NCBI GenBank assembly: GCA_035416745.1
Contig: DAOLNV010000016.1
Span: 43,571-62,501 of the forward strand
Direction: 5' to 3'
Source: Candidatus Hydrogenedentota bacterium
GTDB lineage: Bacteria > Hydrogenedentota > Hydrogenedentia > Hydrogenedentales > SLHB01
DNA: 18,931 bases
The number at the start of each line of letters is the position of its first letter. The first letter of the stretch is position 1. Under the pieces are notes generated by a model. That model saw only the letters and a program-made list of their open reading frames with translations. It had not been told where the DNA came from and did not search any database. A program made the position numbers and the translations under genes. This document shows, in pieces, positions 1 through 7,302 of the stretch.

Positions 1-80
1 TCGCGATGATATCCCCCGCCACGGCCCGATTCAAAGGTGCGGATTATGCGGAGTGCGACAGCCTGCTGCCGCGCTCATAA
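1..80 (+). CDS. Possible 3' end of an upstream gene (partial)
   Basis: A plus-strand frame (reading from base 3) is open from the window edge and closes at TAA 78-80, giving a tail of about 25 residues that ends CDSLLPRS. Its third codon positions are mostly G or C, as in the neighbouring genes. A short hairpin followed by GGTTTT overlaps the stop, as expected at a gene end. No family can be recognised from so short a tail, and chance openness in GC-rich DNA is possible. Confidence 0.25.
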   Translation, partial: AMISPATARFKGADYAECDSLLPRS

Positions 81-92
81 CGCGGGGTTTTG
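69..92 (+). terminator. Weak intrinsic-terminator-like hairpin
   Basis: CCGCG (69-73) pairs with CGCGG (81-85) around a 7-base loop, followed by GGTTTT. The stem is short and the T-run has only four bases, so termination would be weak. It overlaps the stop codon of the possible partial gene ending at 80. Confidence 0.25.
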
Positions 93-151
93 GGGCAGGG
101 ATTGAAAACGGGGGGAACACTGAGTGGCCGGGCCTGCCTGGACCAGGCGCG

Positions 152-898
152 TCAGGCGGCCCCGTTCCCGATTTCAAAGTCGCAAATCAGCGGCATGTGG
201 TCGGAGTATTTCACGTTGGACACGCGGAAATTCGTGATGCGAATGGCGGGACTGTGGAGGATAAAGTCCAGTTGGCGGCGCGGTCTTCTGCTTGGAAACG
301 TGGGGGCCGCGTGGATATTAGCGTTGAGCAAACCCGAAGCCGCCATGAAGAGGTCCAACTCCCGGTGGCCCCAGAACGCGTTGAAATCGCCGGCGACGAT
401 CATGGGTTTGCGCACTTCGGTAAACATGGAATAGAGGCTGCTCAACTGGTACTGCCGGTGACGGTACTTCAGGGAAAGGTGCACAAGGAAGATGACAAAC
501 GCTTCGAACTCGAGTTTGATAACCAGGCGTTTCATGCCCTCGGAGAAATATTGGAAGTCGCGGGCTTCAATGGTCTGGTTGGTGATGAATGCGTTTCCCT
601 GCTCGCGCAGGACGGGCATGCGGTGCAACACGGAGGACTGTGCATACTTTGATTCGTAGACGTGAGTATGACCGAGTTCGTTCGCGATGACCGCGGCCTG
701 GTTTGCCTTTTCAGAACGATACGAGCCGTTATCGACCTCGACCAGGCCGATGACGTCGGGGCGTTCCGATTTCACGAACTCGGCGATTTTTCTCAGGTTG
801 CCGCGAGTGTGACGGAGATATCCGCTGTAGGGAAAAGGCAAGTGGTAGTCCCACCCGGACCCTGTTGCGTATCGTATGTTATAGAGAAGGAACCGCAT
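152..898 (-). CDS. Endonuclease/exonuclease/phosphatase family protein
   Basis: A 248-residue protein of the DNase I-like endonuclease/exonuclease/phosphatase (EEP) fold, metal-dependent enzymes that cleave phosphodiesters in nucleic acids, inositol phosphates or sphingomyelin. All family motifs are visible in order: Asn7 in LLYNIRYATG, Glu54 in GLVEVD, His140 in VHLSLKYRH, Asp171 and Asn173 in AGDFNAFWG, Asp211 in QLDFILHS, and the terminal SDH pair Asp233/His234. The frame stays open to a GTG at 943. The ATG at 898 is preferred because the fold's first strand begins there, although the ribosome binding site (GCGGAA) is weak. No signal peptide or membrane segment is seen, so it is probably cytoplasmic. 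It is the last of three minus-strand phosphoester hydrolases, 184 bases beyond the alkaline phosphatase. The substrate cannot be told from sequence. Confidence 0.92.
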   Translation of the reverse strand: MRFLLYNIRYATGSGWDYHLPFPYSGYLRHTRGNLRKIAEFVKSERPDVIGLVEVDNGSYRSEKANQAAVIANELGHTHVYESKYAQSSVLHRMPVLREQGNAFITNQTIEARDFQYFSEGMKRLVIKLEFEAFVIFLVHLSLKYRHRQYQLSSLYSMFTEVRKPMIVAGDFNAFWGHRELDLFMAASGLLNANIHAAPTFPSRRPRRQLDFILHSPAIRITNFRVSNVKYSDHMPLICDFEIGNGAA

Positions 899-1082
899 GA
901 TTCCGCTTTGTCGTTCAAGTGTTTGCCGCGCATCGGCGGACACAAAATACCCTTTTATTTTACGCCTCTTCGAAGCTTAACGCAACTCGTTTAGGGCAGA
1001 GAGCGTGCAGCCTTTCCCGCGGCGGGGCTGCCTCTGGACCGCGGACTTCCTGCGTCGGCCTGAAATGGCACATGTGACGCTA

Positions 1083-2204
1083 TTACGGGGTGGCCTCCTC
1101 TTTGGCGGGCGCCGCCGCCTGCTGCATGTATCCGACGAGCGCTTTGCCTATCTTTTCATTGTCGAGGATGCCGCCAAATACTTCGGCCCCTGGCCCGTAG
1201 GCGAACACGGGCACCAGGGCGGGCGTGTGCCCCTTGCTGGCAAAGGCCGATTTGGTAATGGTCCTGTCTGCGAGGGAGCCATCTAGAACGGCGTACGCGC
1301 CGGTGTCGTGGTCGGACGTGACCACGACCAGGGTGTTGCCGTCGGCCTGGGCAAAATCCAGCGCGGCGCCGATGGCTTCGTCGAAATCGGTCATTTCGCC
1401 GAGGACGTGGTTCTCCTGGTTAGCGCTAGCGGCCCAATCGATGTGCGAACCCTCGACCATGAGGGCAAAGCCGTCGGGATCTTTGGACAGGGCCTTGATG
1501 GCCATCGTGACCATCTCCGGCAGGGAGGGGTCGCGTTCTTCGGCCCACATGAGGTGCTCGGGCGCCAGCAGACCCGCGAAGGCGTCAACGTCGCCCAGTG
1601 CGCGCAGCTGTTCGGCCGTCAGTGCGACAGGCATGCGCTTGCTCAATTCGGCGACCAGGTTCTTGTCGTCCTTGCGTTTGCTGCCTTTCTCGGACTGGGG
1701 CGCGAAGAATGCCCACCCTCCGCCGAGTATGACGTCGGTGCCGCCTGCGACGAGCTGCTCGGCAATCAGGGTTTGTTGGCCGCGGTCGTCGGCGTGGGCG
1801 ACGAAGGCCGCAGGGGTGGCGTGGGTTACCGCGCTGGTGACCACAATGCCCGTTGCCTTCCCGGCATCTTCCGCATAGTCGAGTACGCCCTTGAGTTCGG
1901 CGCCATCCGGGGCCGTCGCGACCATGCCGTTGTTGGTGCGCTGTCCGGTGGCAATGGCGGTGCCGCCAGCGGCGGAATCGGTGACCAGGCTGTTGCTGGA
2001 CTGAGTCGCGGAGAAGCCCCCAACGGTGCATCGCTCGAGATGGAGGCTGCCTTTGGTGATTCGCGCCGCGGTGACCTGCCCGAGGCCCATCCCGTCGCCA
2101 ATCATGACGATGACGTTCTTCGGCGGCCCATCGGCGGCCGCCAGGGCGGTCAAGGGGACTGCGAGAATAGCGGTTGCAAGGGCGAGAAACATACGATTCT
2201 GCAT
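1083..2204 (-). CDS. Secreted alkaline phosphatase (PhoA family)
   Basis: A 373-residue alkaline phosphatase that releases phosphate from monoesters outside the cytoplasm. Residues 1-23 form a signal peptide with a likely cut after LAA. Visible active-site parts are Asp37 in MIGDGMG, the nucleophile Ser77 in TDSAAGG, the HATPAAF metal motif near residue 129, Glu251 and Asp256 in EGSHIDW, Asp298/His299 in SDHDTG and His326 in KGHTP. The histidine normally four residues after the ID aspartate (E. coli His331, a Zn1 ligand) is Ser260 here. It is shorter than E. coli PhoA (about 470 residues), typical of compact members. The ATG at 2204 follows an AAGGAGA ribosome binding site at 9-base spacing. 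It lies between two other phosphoester hydrolases on the same strand, which suggests phosphate scavenging. No clear Pho box was seen. Confidence 0.95.
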   Translation of the reverse strand: MQNRMFLALATAILAVPLTALAAADGPPKNVIVMIGDGMGLGQVTAARITKGSLHLERCTVGGFSATQSSNSLVTDSAAGGTAIATGQRTNNGMVATAPDGAELKGVLDYAEDAGKATGIVVTSAVTHATPAAFVAHADDRGQQTLIAEQLVAGGTDVILGGGWAFFAPQSEKGSKRKDDKNLVAELSKRMPVALTAEQLRALGDVDAFAGLLAPEHLMWAEERDPSLPEMVTMAIKALSKDPDGFALMVEGSHIDWAASANQENHVLGEMTDFDEAIGAALDFAQADGNTLVVVTSDHDTGAYAVLDGSLADRTITKSAFASKGHTPALVPVFAYGPGAEVFGGILDNEKIGKALVGYMQQAAAPAKEEATP

Positions 2205-2403
2205 TGGTCAAAGTCTCCTTGTGATTATTCTGGCGGCATCGCGCGCCTCAGCGTTTGGTTTCAGGTACAGTTGTTCCGCAGTTGACCGGAAACGCGTTTG
2301 CCGTCAGATGGTCTCCACAGCAGCAGAGACCCGCGCGCGGGACTTCCAGACACGAAGCACGGCGGATACTGTACCAGATCATCCTGCGCGAGGCACATTT
2401 TCA

Positions 2404-3330
2404 TCAGTAGATAGTTCTCCGGGTCCAGTCAAGCGTACCCGGCACGAGGTGGACCAGTTCCTGAGAGAGTCCGCCGGGCGAGACGTGCACAACCAGCAGG
2501 TGGTAGATGCGCGCCTCCTCGGGAAGCCGGTCGCTCAGGGGGGCGCCGGCCCCGGCTGAAAGCGTGTACCGCACGCCGTCGATAACGGCTGACGCATACC
2601 CGTGGATGTGGCCCATGTACACTTCGTTTACCTTGTGTTTGGCCAGAAGCGCACGAAACGCGGAGGCCTTCCAGGTGAATCCGCGAGGGTCCTCGTCTCC
2701 GATGGCCACCTCCTCGAAATATGCCGGTGGAATATGGAAAAAGACGAACTTGTACTGCACGCCGGGTTTTGAGAGTTCGCGGTCGAGGAATTCGAGGTCA
2801 TCGCTACTGACCCGGACGATCTCGCTGGCGTTGAACCCCATGAACCGGCACGAGCCGTAATCGAATGAGAACCGGTCACCGCCGTAGATCGCGTCATAGG
2901 CGGCGAAATCGCGCCGTTCGCCGCGCTCGTGGTTGCCGGGCACGCAGAACACCGGCACAGGGCCGCTGATCTCGAGCAACGGCAAGAAGTTCTCGAGGTA
3001 CTCCGCCACCGTTCCTCCGCGTATCAGGTCGCCCGTGTGAAACATGATAGCGGGATTCTCTTTGGCGGCCTGCTCGAAGACCTTGGATGCTACGAATGTG
3101 TTGTTGCGGGAATCTCCGAAAACCACGAAAGAGAACGTGTCAGGGGCGGGGCCTCGCGCCTGGAGGTTTGCGAGCAGTTGGCTGTAGTTGTATTTGGCGG
3201 CATACGGCCGCAACAGCTCGAGATCGCCCGGCGAGCCCATGGCCCACCAGCCAAACACGGCCCCCCCGGCGAGGACGAAGATTGCCACGCCGAGTAGTAC
3301 CAGTTTTCGTCGTAGGCGGATGTTTGGCAC
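2404..3330 (-). CDS. Membrane-anchored calcineurin-like metallophosphoesterase
   Basis: A 308-residue dinuclear-metal phosphoesterase. Residues 8-30 form a single hydrophobic segment after a basic start (RLRRK), so the catalytic domain is probably tethered outside the cytoplasm. The metal motifs appear in order: Asp73 in FGDSRNN, Asp101 in HTGDL, Asn132-His133-Glu134 in PGNHERGE, His199 in FFHIPP, and His241/His243 in MGHIHG. The first motif has D-x-R rather than D-x-H, as in many purple-acid-phosphatase-like bacterial members. The start is a GTG supported by AAGGA about 10 bases upstream; no in-frame ATG lies near. It is divergent from the oxidoreductase at 3564 and sits 199 bases upstream of the alkaline phosphatase. 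The substrate is unknown. Confidence 0.93.
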   Translation of the reverse strand: MPNIRLRRKLVLLGVAIFVLAGGAVFGWWAMGSPGDLELLRPYAAKYNYSQLLANLQARGPAPDTFSFVVFGDSRNNTFVASKVFEQAAKENPAIMFHTGDLIRGGTVAEYLENFLPLLEISGPVPVFCVPGNHERGERRDFAAYDAIYGGDRFSFDYGSCRFMGFNASEIVRVSSDDLEFLDRELSKPGVQYKFVFFHIPPAYFEEVAIGDEDPRGFTWKASAFRALLAKHKVNEVYMGHIHGYASAVIDGVRYTLSAGAGAPLSDRLPEEARIYHLLVVHVSPGGLSQELVHLVPGTLDWTRRTIY

Positions 3331-3430
3331 TATTTAGAAGTCCTTGCCGCGCAGGGTATTCTCCGCGGAGATAAACCCGTGCGCTGATTTGAAGTAACGC
3401 CTGATGGGCGCGTTTTCTTCCAGAGAAACA

Positions 3431-3458
3431 ATACTAGCATGCGGCGCGGGTGTAACAA
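3431..3458 (-). promoter_or_regulatory. Possible sigma70-type promoter for the metallophosphoesterase
   Basis: On the minus strand TTGTTA (3458-3453) is followed after 16 bases by TAGTAT (3436-3431), preceded by TGC as in an extended -10. Each hexamer matches the consensus at four of six positions. The predicted start near 3424 leaves a leader of about 95 bases before the GTG at 3330. Confidence 0.3.
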
Positions 3459-3563
3459 AAACGGGGGCTTTGTCCAGGGCTCCGTCGTGGCAATTTGCCT
3501 CGGCAGGCGCCATGGACGTACGCTAAGCGGCGGGGGGCTGTCGGAATGCGGAAGGAAAACCGG

Positions 3564-4808
3564 ATGAAAAGGCATCGCATACGGGTCGGGGTTGTCGGGG
3601 CCGGTCGAGGTTTGACATTTGCCCGGCAAGCTCCGGCAGCCGGCATGGAGCTGGCCGCCGTGTGCGACACCTGGAAAGAACGGCTCGAGGAAGCGGGGGC
3701 GGACCTCGGGGTGGCCACGTATTCGAACTACGACGCCTTTCTCGAACACGACATGGACGCGGTGATTCTGGCGAACTACTTTCACGAGCATGCGCCATTT
3801 GCCGTGAAGGCGCTCGAGATGGGATTTCACGTGATGAGCGAGTGCTCGGCGTGCCATACGCTGGGGGAAGGGGTGGCGCTGGCACGCGCGGTCGAGAAGT
3901 GCGGGCGGATCTACATGTTTGCCGAGAACTACCCGTACATGGCCTACAACCAGGAGATGCGGCGTCTTTTTCAGGAAGGGGTCATTGGCGATTTCTTGTA
4001 CGGCGAGGGTGAGTACGTTCATCCCGACAGCGCGCGAGTACATACGGCACGCAGCGTGGGGATGGATCATTGGCGCAATTGGATTCCCGCCACGTACTAC
4101 TGCACCCATTCGCTCGCTCCGATCATGTACATCACGGGCACGCGCCCGGTGAAGGTGAACGGCTTCATTGTCCCTTACGATCACAACGATCCCTCGATGA
4201 CGGAATACGTGCGGGTGTCGGACACGGCGGCGGCCATTATGTTGCGTATGGACAACGGGGCAGTGGTGAAATCGTTGCACGGCAACCTGCGCGGGCATCA
4301 GAACTACGTCCGGATCCACGGCAACAAGGGGATGATGGAGAACGCGCGAATCGGGAAGAACAAGAACGCGTTGCGGGTGCACCTGGCGCCGCATGGCAGG
4401 GAACAGGCCGAACACGAGGAACGGGTGTACGCGCCCAAATTTCCCCACCATCCCCGGGAAGCCGCGAACGCTGGCCACGGCGGCGGCGATTTCTTTACGA
4501 ATTACGAGTTCGCTGAAGCCATCCGCACGGGAACGCAGCCGTATCTTGATGTATACAAGGCCATCGACATGAGCATCGCGGGGATCCTGGCGTACCGGTC
4601 GGCCCTTGCCGAGGGTGCGCCGGTCAGTGTGCCCGACTTTCGCAATGAGGAGGTTCGAAAACAGTTCGAGCATGACGCATGGTCGCCTGACCCGCGCCGT
4701 GCGGGTCCGGGCCAGCCGTTCCCGAGCATTCTGGGCCGTATCGAGCCTTCCGAAGAGGCGGTGCGTTTTTCGCGGCAGGTCTGGGCGGAACAGGGCTATC
4801 GCGAATAG
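3564..4808 (+). CDS. Gfo/Idh/MocA family oxidoreductase
   Basis: A 414-residue NAD(P)-dependent dehydrogenase of the glucose-fructose oxidoreductase/inositol dehydrogenase family. An N-terminal Rossmann fold (about 1-125) carries GVVGAGRG at 9-16. A C-terminal alpha/beta domain (about 130-360) would bind the sugar-like substrate, with His182 in CTHSLAPIMYITG in the region of the usual catalytic histidine. The family's EKP motif is replaced by Glu93-Cys94-Ser95 (SECSACHT), so the usual active-site lysine is absent. About 50 residues extend past the core (DAWSPDPRRAG onward). The ATG at 3564 is chosen because it follows GGAAGG at about 8 bases and starts directly at the first Rossmann strand; ATG 3546 and a codon at 3495 are alternatives. 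The substrate is not predictable; sugar or sugar-acid metabolism is likely. Confidence 0.92.
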   Translation: MKRHRIRVGVVGAGRGLTFARQAPAAGMELAAVCDTWKERLEEAGADLGVATYSNYDAFLEHDMDAVILANYFHEHAPFAVKALEMGFHVMSECSACHTLGEGVALARAVEKCGRIYMFAENYPYMAYNQEMRRLFQEGVIGDFLYGEGEYVHPDSARVHTARSVGMDHWRNWIPATYYCTHSLAPIMYITGTRPVKVNGFIVPYDHNDPSMTEYVRVSDTAAAIMLRMDNGAVVKSLHGNLRGHQNYVRIHGNKGMMENARIGKNKNALRVHLAPHGREQAEHEERVYAPKFPHHPREAANAGHGGGDFFTNYEFAEAIRTGTQPYLDVYKAIDMSIAGILAYRSALAEGAPVSVPDFRNEEVRKQFEHDAWSPDPRRAGPGQPFPSILGRIEPSEEAVRFSRQVWAEQGYRE

Positions 4809-4819
4809 ACCCTTGCATA

Positions 4820-4878
4820 GCCGGCAAGCTTCAGGGTAGCGTACACGGCAACGTGTGCCGGGGGGAACGCTTGCCGGC
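4820..4878. other. Nested inverted repeat between two genes
   Basis: GCCGGCAAGC (4820-4829) and GCTTGCCGGC (4869-4878) are a perfect 10-base inverted repeat. Inside it, GTACACG (4841-4847) pairs with CGTGTGC (4852-4858), including one G-U pair, around a GCAA loop (GNRA type). The element starts 11 bases after the oxidoreductase stop. There is no T-run, so it is not a classical terminator. It may protect the 3' end of that transcript or act in the leader of the amidase gene. Confidence 0.5.
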
Positions 4879-4978
4879 GCGCATGTGCATGACATGGCGG
4901 CGGGAAATGTGCTTACCTCTGGCGCATGGCAGATACCCCGCCATGCCTCCAACGCGCAACAAGGAACAAGGAATATCC

Positions 4979-7057
4979 ATGAAACGCACTGCGATTCCCG
5001 TGCTGTTGGCAGTTGTGCTCGGTTGTCAGACCACGCCGCCGGAACCCGGCGTTACGCCTGCGCCGGTGCCGATTACCGAGACCGCGCCGCCGTTCCGGCT
5101 TGAAGACGTGCCGCCGCCGGACATGTCGGCGCTGGCAGGCCGGCGGATCTGCATTGACCCGGGGCACGGCGGCCATTGGCCAGGCGCTGTGGCGCCGTCG
5201 AACAAGCTGCGGGAGAGCGACGTCAATCTCGAGGTGGCCCTGGCGTTGCGCGAGTTGTTGCGCGGGGCGGGCGCCGAGGTGGTGCTTACGCGCGAGTCGG
5301 ACGCCGCACTGGACCCAAGCCGCCTGTCACGCGATCTGGCGGCTCGGGCCGAACTGGCCAATGGGCGGAACGCCGAGGCTTTCATCAGCGTGCACCACAA
5401 CGCGCATATCGTCGAGGGGTCGGACAAGAACGATCTCGAGGTGTATTACAAACTGGGCGACGCGGGACCGAGTCTCGACCTGGCCCAGTGCATGATGCGG
5501 GAGATGGCGTTGCGCGTGCGCCAGGATCCGGACCCTAAACGGCTGCTTCCGGGCAACTACAAGGTGTTGCGCGATGCGCGGGTGCCCGCCGTGCTGATGG
5601 AAACGTCGTACATGACCAATGCGCGCAACGCGTCGTTCATGGGCACGCGTTACGGCGTCGAGAAAGAAGCCGCCGGGCTGGCGTCGGGCCTGGCCGCCTA
5701 CTTCGCGATGGAGCCGCCGTCGGTGGTTTCCCACAACCTTGTGGAATATGCCGGCGGCCGCACGCAGGCTTTTGTGTTCACTCTTGGCGGCGGCCTGCCG
5801 CTCGACCGCGATACGTTCGAGTTGCGCGTGGACGGCCGCCTCATGGAGGGGATGACCGTCGAGAACGGCGCCACGATAACCTGGTTCCTGGGACAAATCC
5901 TGCCTAACGGTCCGCGGGAGGTCTCGTTCTTTGCCCGCAACATGAAAGGGGCCTCGCTGTCATACGAAGCCATGGCAATTGTGGACCGTCCCCCCGCATT
6001 CCTGACGGTGCACCAGTATCCCGAACAACCAGTGCGGGCAAGCGGGATCGAATGCATGTTCGAAGTGTATGTGACCGATCGCTTTGGATTGCCCGCCGCC
6101 GACGGCACGCCGGTGACGGTGAATGGGAACCTGCTGCGCGCCGCAACCAGCGCAGGGACGGCCCGCTGTTACTTTCTTGAAGATGCGCTCCCTGCGCAGT
6201 TGGAGATTCGGGCGGGGGACATCGTTGAACGCATCGCTCCGCGTTTTGGCGGCGAAACCTACCGTACGGTGCGGCTCCACACGGCGGGCTCGAGCGAGCC
6301 GATCGCGGGCGTGACGGCCTTCCATGAGGGCAGCATTCTGGGTACCAGCAACAGCGAGGGCTGGCTCCCGATCCCCGCCGATACACGGCTCCTCTCGCTG
6401 CGCAAGAGCGGATACGACGACATCGAGGTCAAACTCAACGGGGGCCATGCCGTTGTCGGGTTGATTCCCTCAGCGGGGGGAATGCTGCATGGAAAGACCG
6501 TCGTGCTGGATGCTGCCAACGGCGGCGGCAACGCCGGCGCCACCGGTCCCACCGGCATGCGCGCCAGCGACGTGTCGTTTGATGTGGTGCGCCGCGTGGC
6601 AAACCGGCTTCGTGAACTCGGGGCGCGCGTGGTGATGACCCGCGAGGACGACAATGACCCGCCCCCGCTGGAGCGCATTCGCCAATCCGATGCGGCGGGG
6701 GCGAGTATCCACGTGGTCGTGGCCTTCGGGGCGGATACCGCGGCAGCCAAAGTGGTCGACAAGAGTGGCCATCTTACGGGTGCGAACGTGCGGTTCGCCG
6801 CGCACTACCCCGGCAGCGCCAATGGAGAGCGCCTTGCCCAAACCGTCTCGAAAGCGCTGGGCGACCTGCCCGTAACGACCTCGGTCACCTACGTGCTCCA
6901 GCAAACCGCGTGTCCCGCTGTGTGGGTGCAACCGCAGTCCATCGAAGATGCGCGGACCGAGTACACCGTGATGCAGCCGGATACGCGCCGGGCACTTGCG
7001 GAAGCCCTCGCCGGCGCCATTAAAGCGTATTTCACCAGCGCCCCGGTTGAAGAATAG
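4979..7057 (+). CDS. Lipoprotein N-acetylmuramoyl-L-alanine amidase with a second degenerate amidase domain
   Basis: A 692-residue exported protein that cleaves the amide bond between MurNAc and the stem peptide of peptidoglycan. Residues 1-16 are a lipoprotein signal with lipobox VLGC and lipidated Cys16, then a Pro-rich linker. Amidase_3 domain 1 (about 54-245) has zinc ligands His63 (DPGHGG), Glu85 (NLEVAL) and His139 (SVHHNA), and catalytic Glu208 (LMETSYMTN). Two beta-sandwich-like regions follow (about 250-340 and 340-430), then a carboxypeptidase-regulatory-like domain (about 430-488). A second amidase-like domain (503-685) keeps the fold but has lost every catalytic residue. The ATG at 4979 follows AAGGAA and begins the signal peptide; the frame is open upstream to 4853 without a signal. 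It probably acts in cell-wall turnover or division. Confidence 0.93.
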   Translation: MKRTAIPVLLAVVLGCQTTPPEPGVTPAPVPITETAPPFRLEDVPPPDMSALAGRRICIDPGHGGHWPGAVAPSNKLRESDVNLEVALALRELLRGAGAEVVLTRESDAALDPSRLSRDLAARAELANGRNAEAFISVHHNAHIVEGSDKNDLEVYYKLGDAGPSLDLAQCMMREMALRVRQDPDPKRLLPGNYKVLRDARVPAVLMETSYMTNARNASFMGTRYGVEKEAAGLASGLAAYFAMEPPSVVSHNLVEYAGGRTQAFVFTLGGGLPLDRDTFELRVDGRLMEGMTVENGATITWFLGQILPNGPREVSFFARNMKGASLSYEAMAIVDRPPAFLTVHQYPEQPVRASGIECMFEVYVTDRFGLPAADGTPVTVNGNLLRAATSAGTARCYFLEDALPAQLEIRAGDIVERIAPRFGGETYRTVRLHTAGSSEPIAGVTAFHEGSILGTSNSEGWLPIPADTRLLSLRKSGYDDIEVKLNGGHAVVGLIPSAGGMLHGKTVVLDAANGGGNAGATGPTGMRASDVSFDVVRRVANRLRELGARVVMTREDDNDPPPLERIRQSDAAGASIHVVVAFGADTAAAKVVDKSGHLTGANVRFAAHYPGSANGERLAQTVSKALGDLPVTTSVTYVLQQTACPAVWVQPQSIEDARTEYTVMQPDTRRALAEALAGAIKAYFTSAPVEE

Positions 7058-7158
7058 ACGAGGCAACGCGGGGGCCGCGCCAACCTGGCCTTGCGCCGGC
7101 CGGAGCCTGTGCTGGGCTCTCTCGGCCTGTGTCCGTGGGCGCGCCGCTCCCGCTTGGT

Positions 7159-7187
7159 TTGCACTGGTCCGTCTTCAAGGCTAGACT
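7159..7187 (+). promoter_or_regulatory. Possible sigma70-type promoter upstream of the sulfatase-like gene
   Basis: TTGCAC (7159-7164), a 17-base spacer and TAGACT (7182-7187); each hexamer matches the consensus at four of six positions. The predicted start near 7194 gives a leader of about 109 bases before the GTG at 7303. The rest of the 245-base gap from 7058 shows nothing else clear. Confidence 0.3.
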
Positions 7188-7302
7188 ACGGCGCGTCCGC
7201 ACGCGGGACGGGTAGAGCGGCATTGCCCGCACGAGTTACCGGCCACTTCGCACGAGCCCACTGCCGAGTCAGAGCACACGGCGCAACCCAAAGAGGCCGC
7301 AG

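Noticed and set aside
3330..4952. Minus-strand open frame of 540 codons opposite the first oxidoreductase
   Set aside because: It is a mirror frame of a well-supported gene, rich in Arg, His and Pro, and has no motif.
4853..4978. 42-codon N-terminal extension of the amidase
   Set aside because: The extension has no signal peptide, while the ATG at 4979 has a ribosome binding site and begins a textbook lipoprotein signal.
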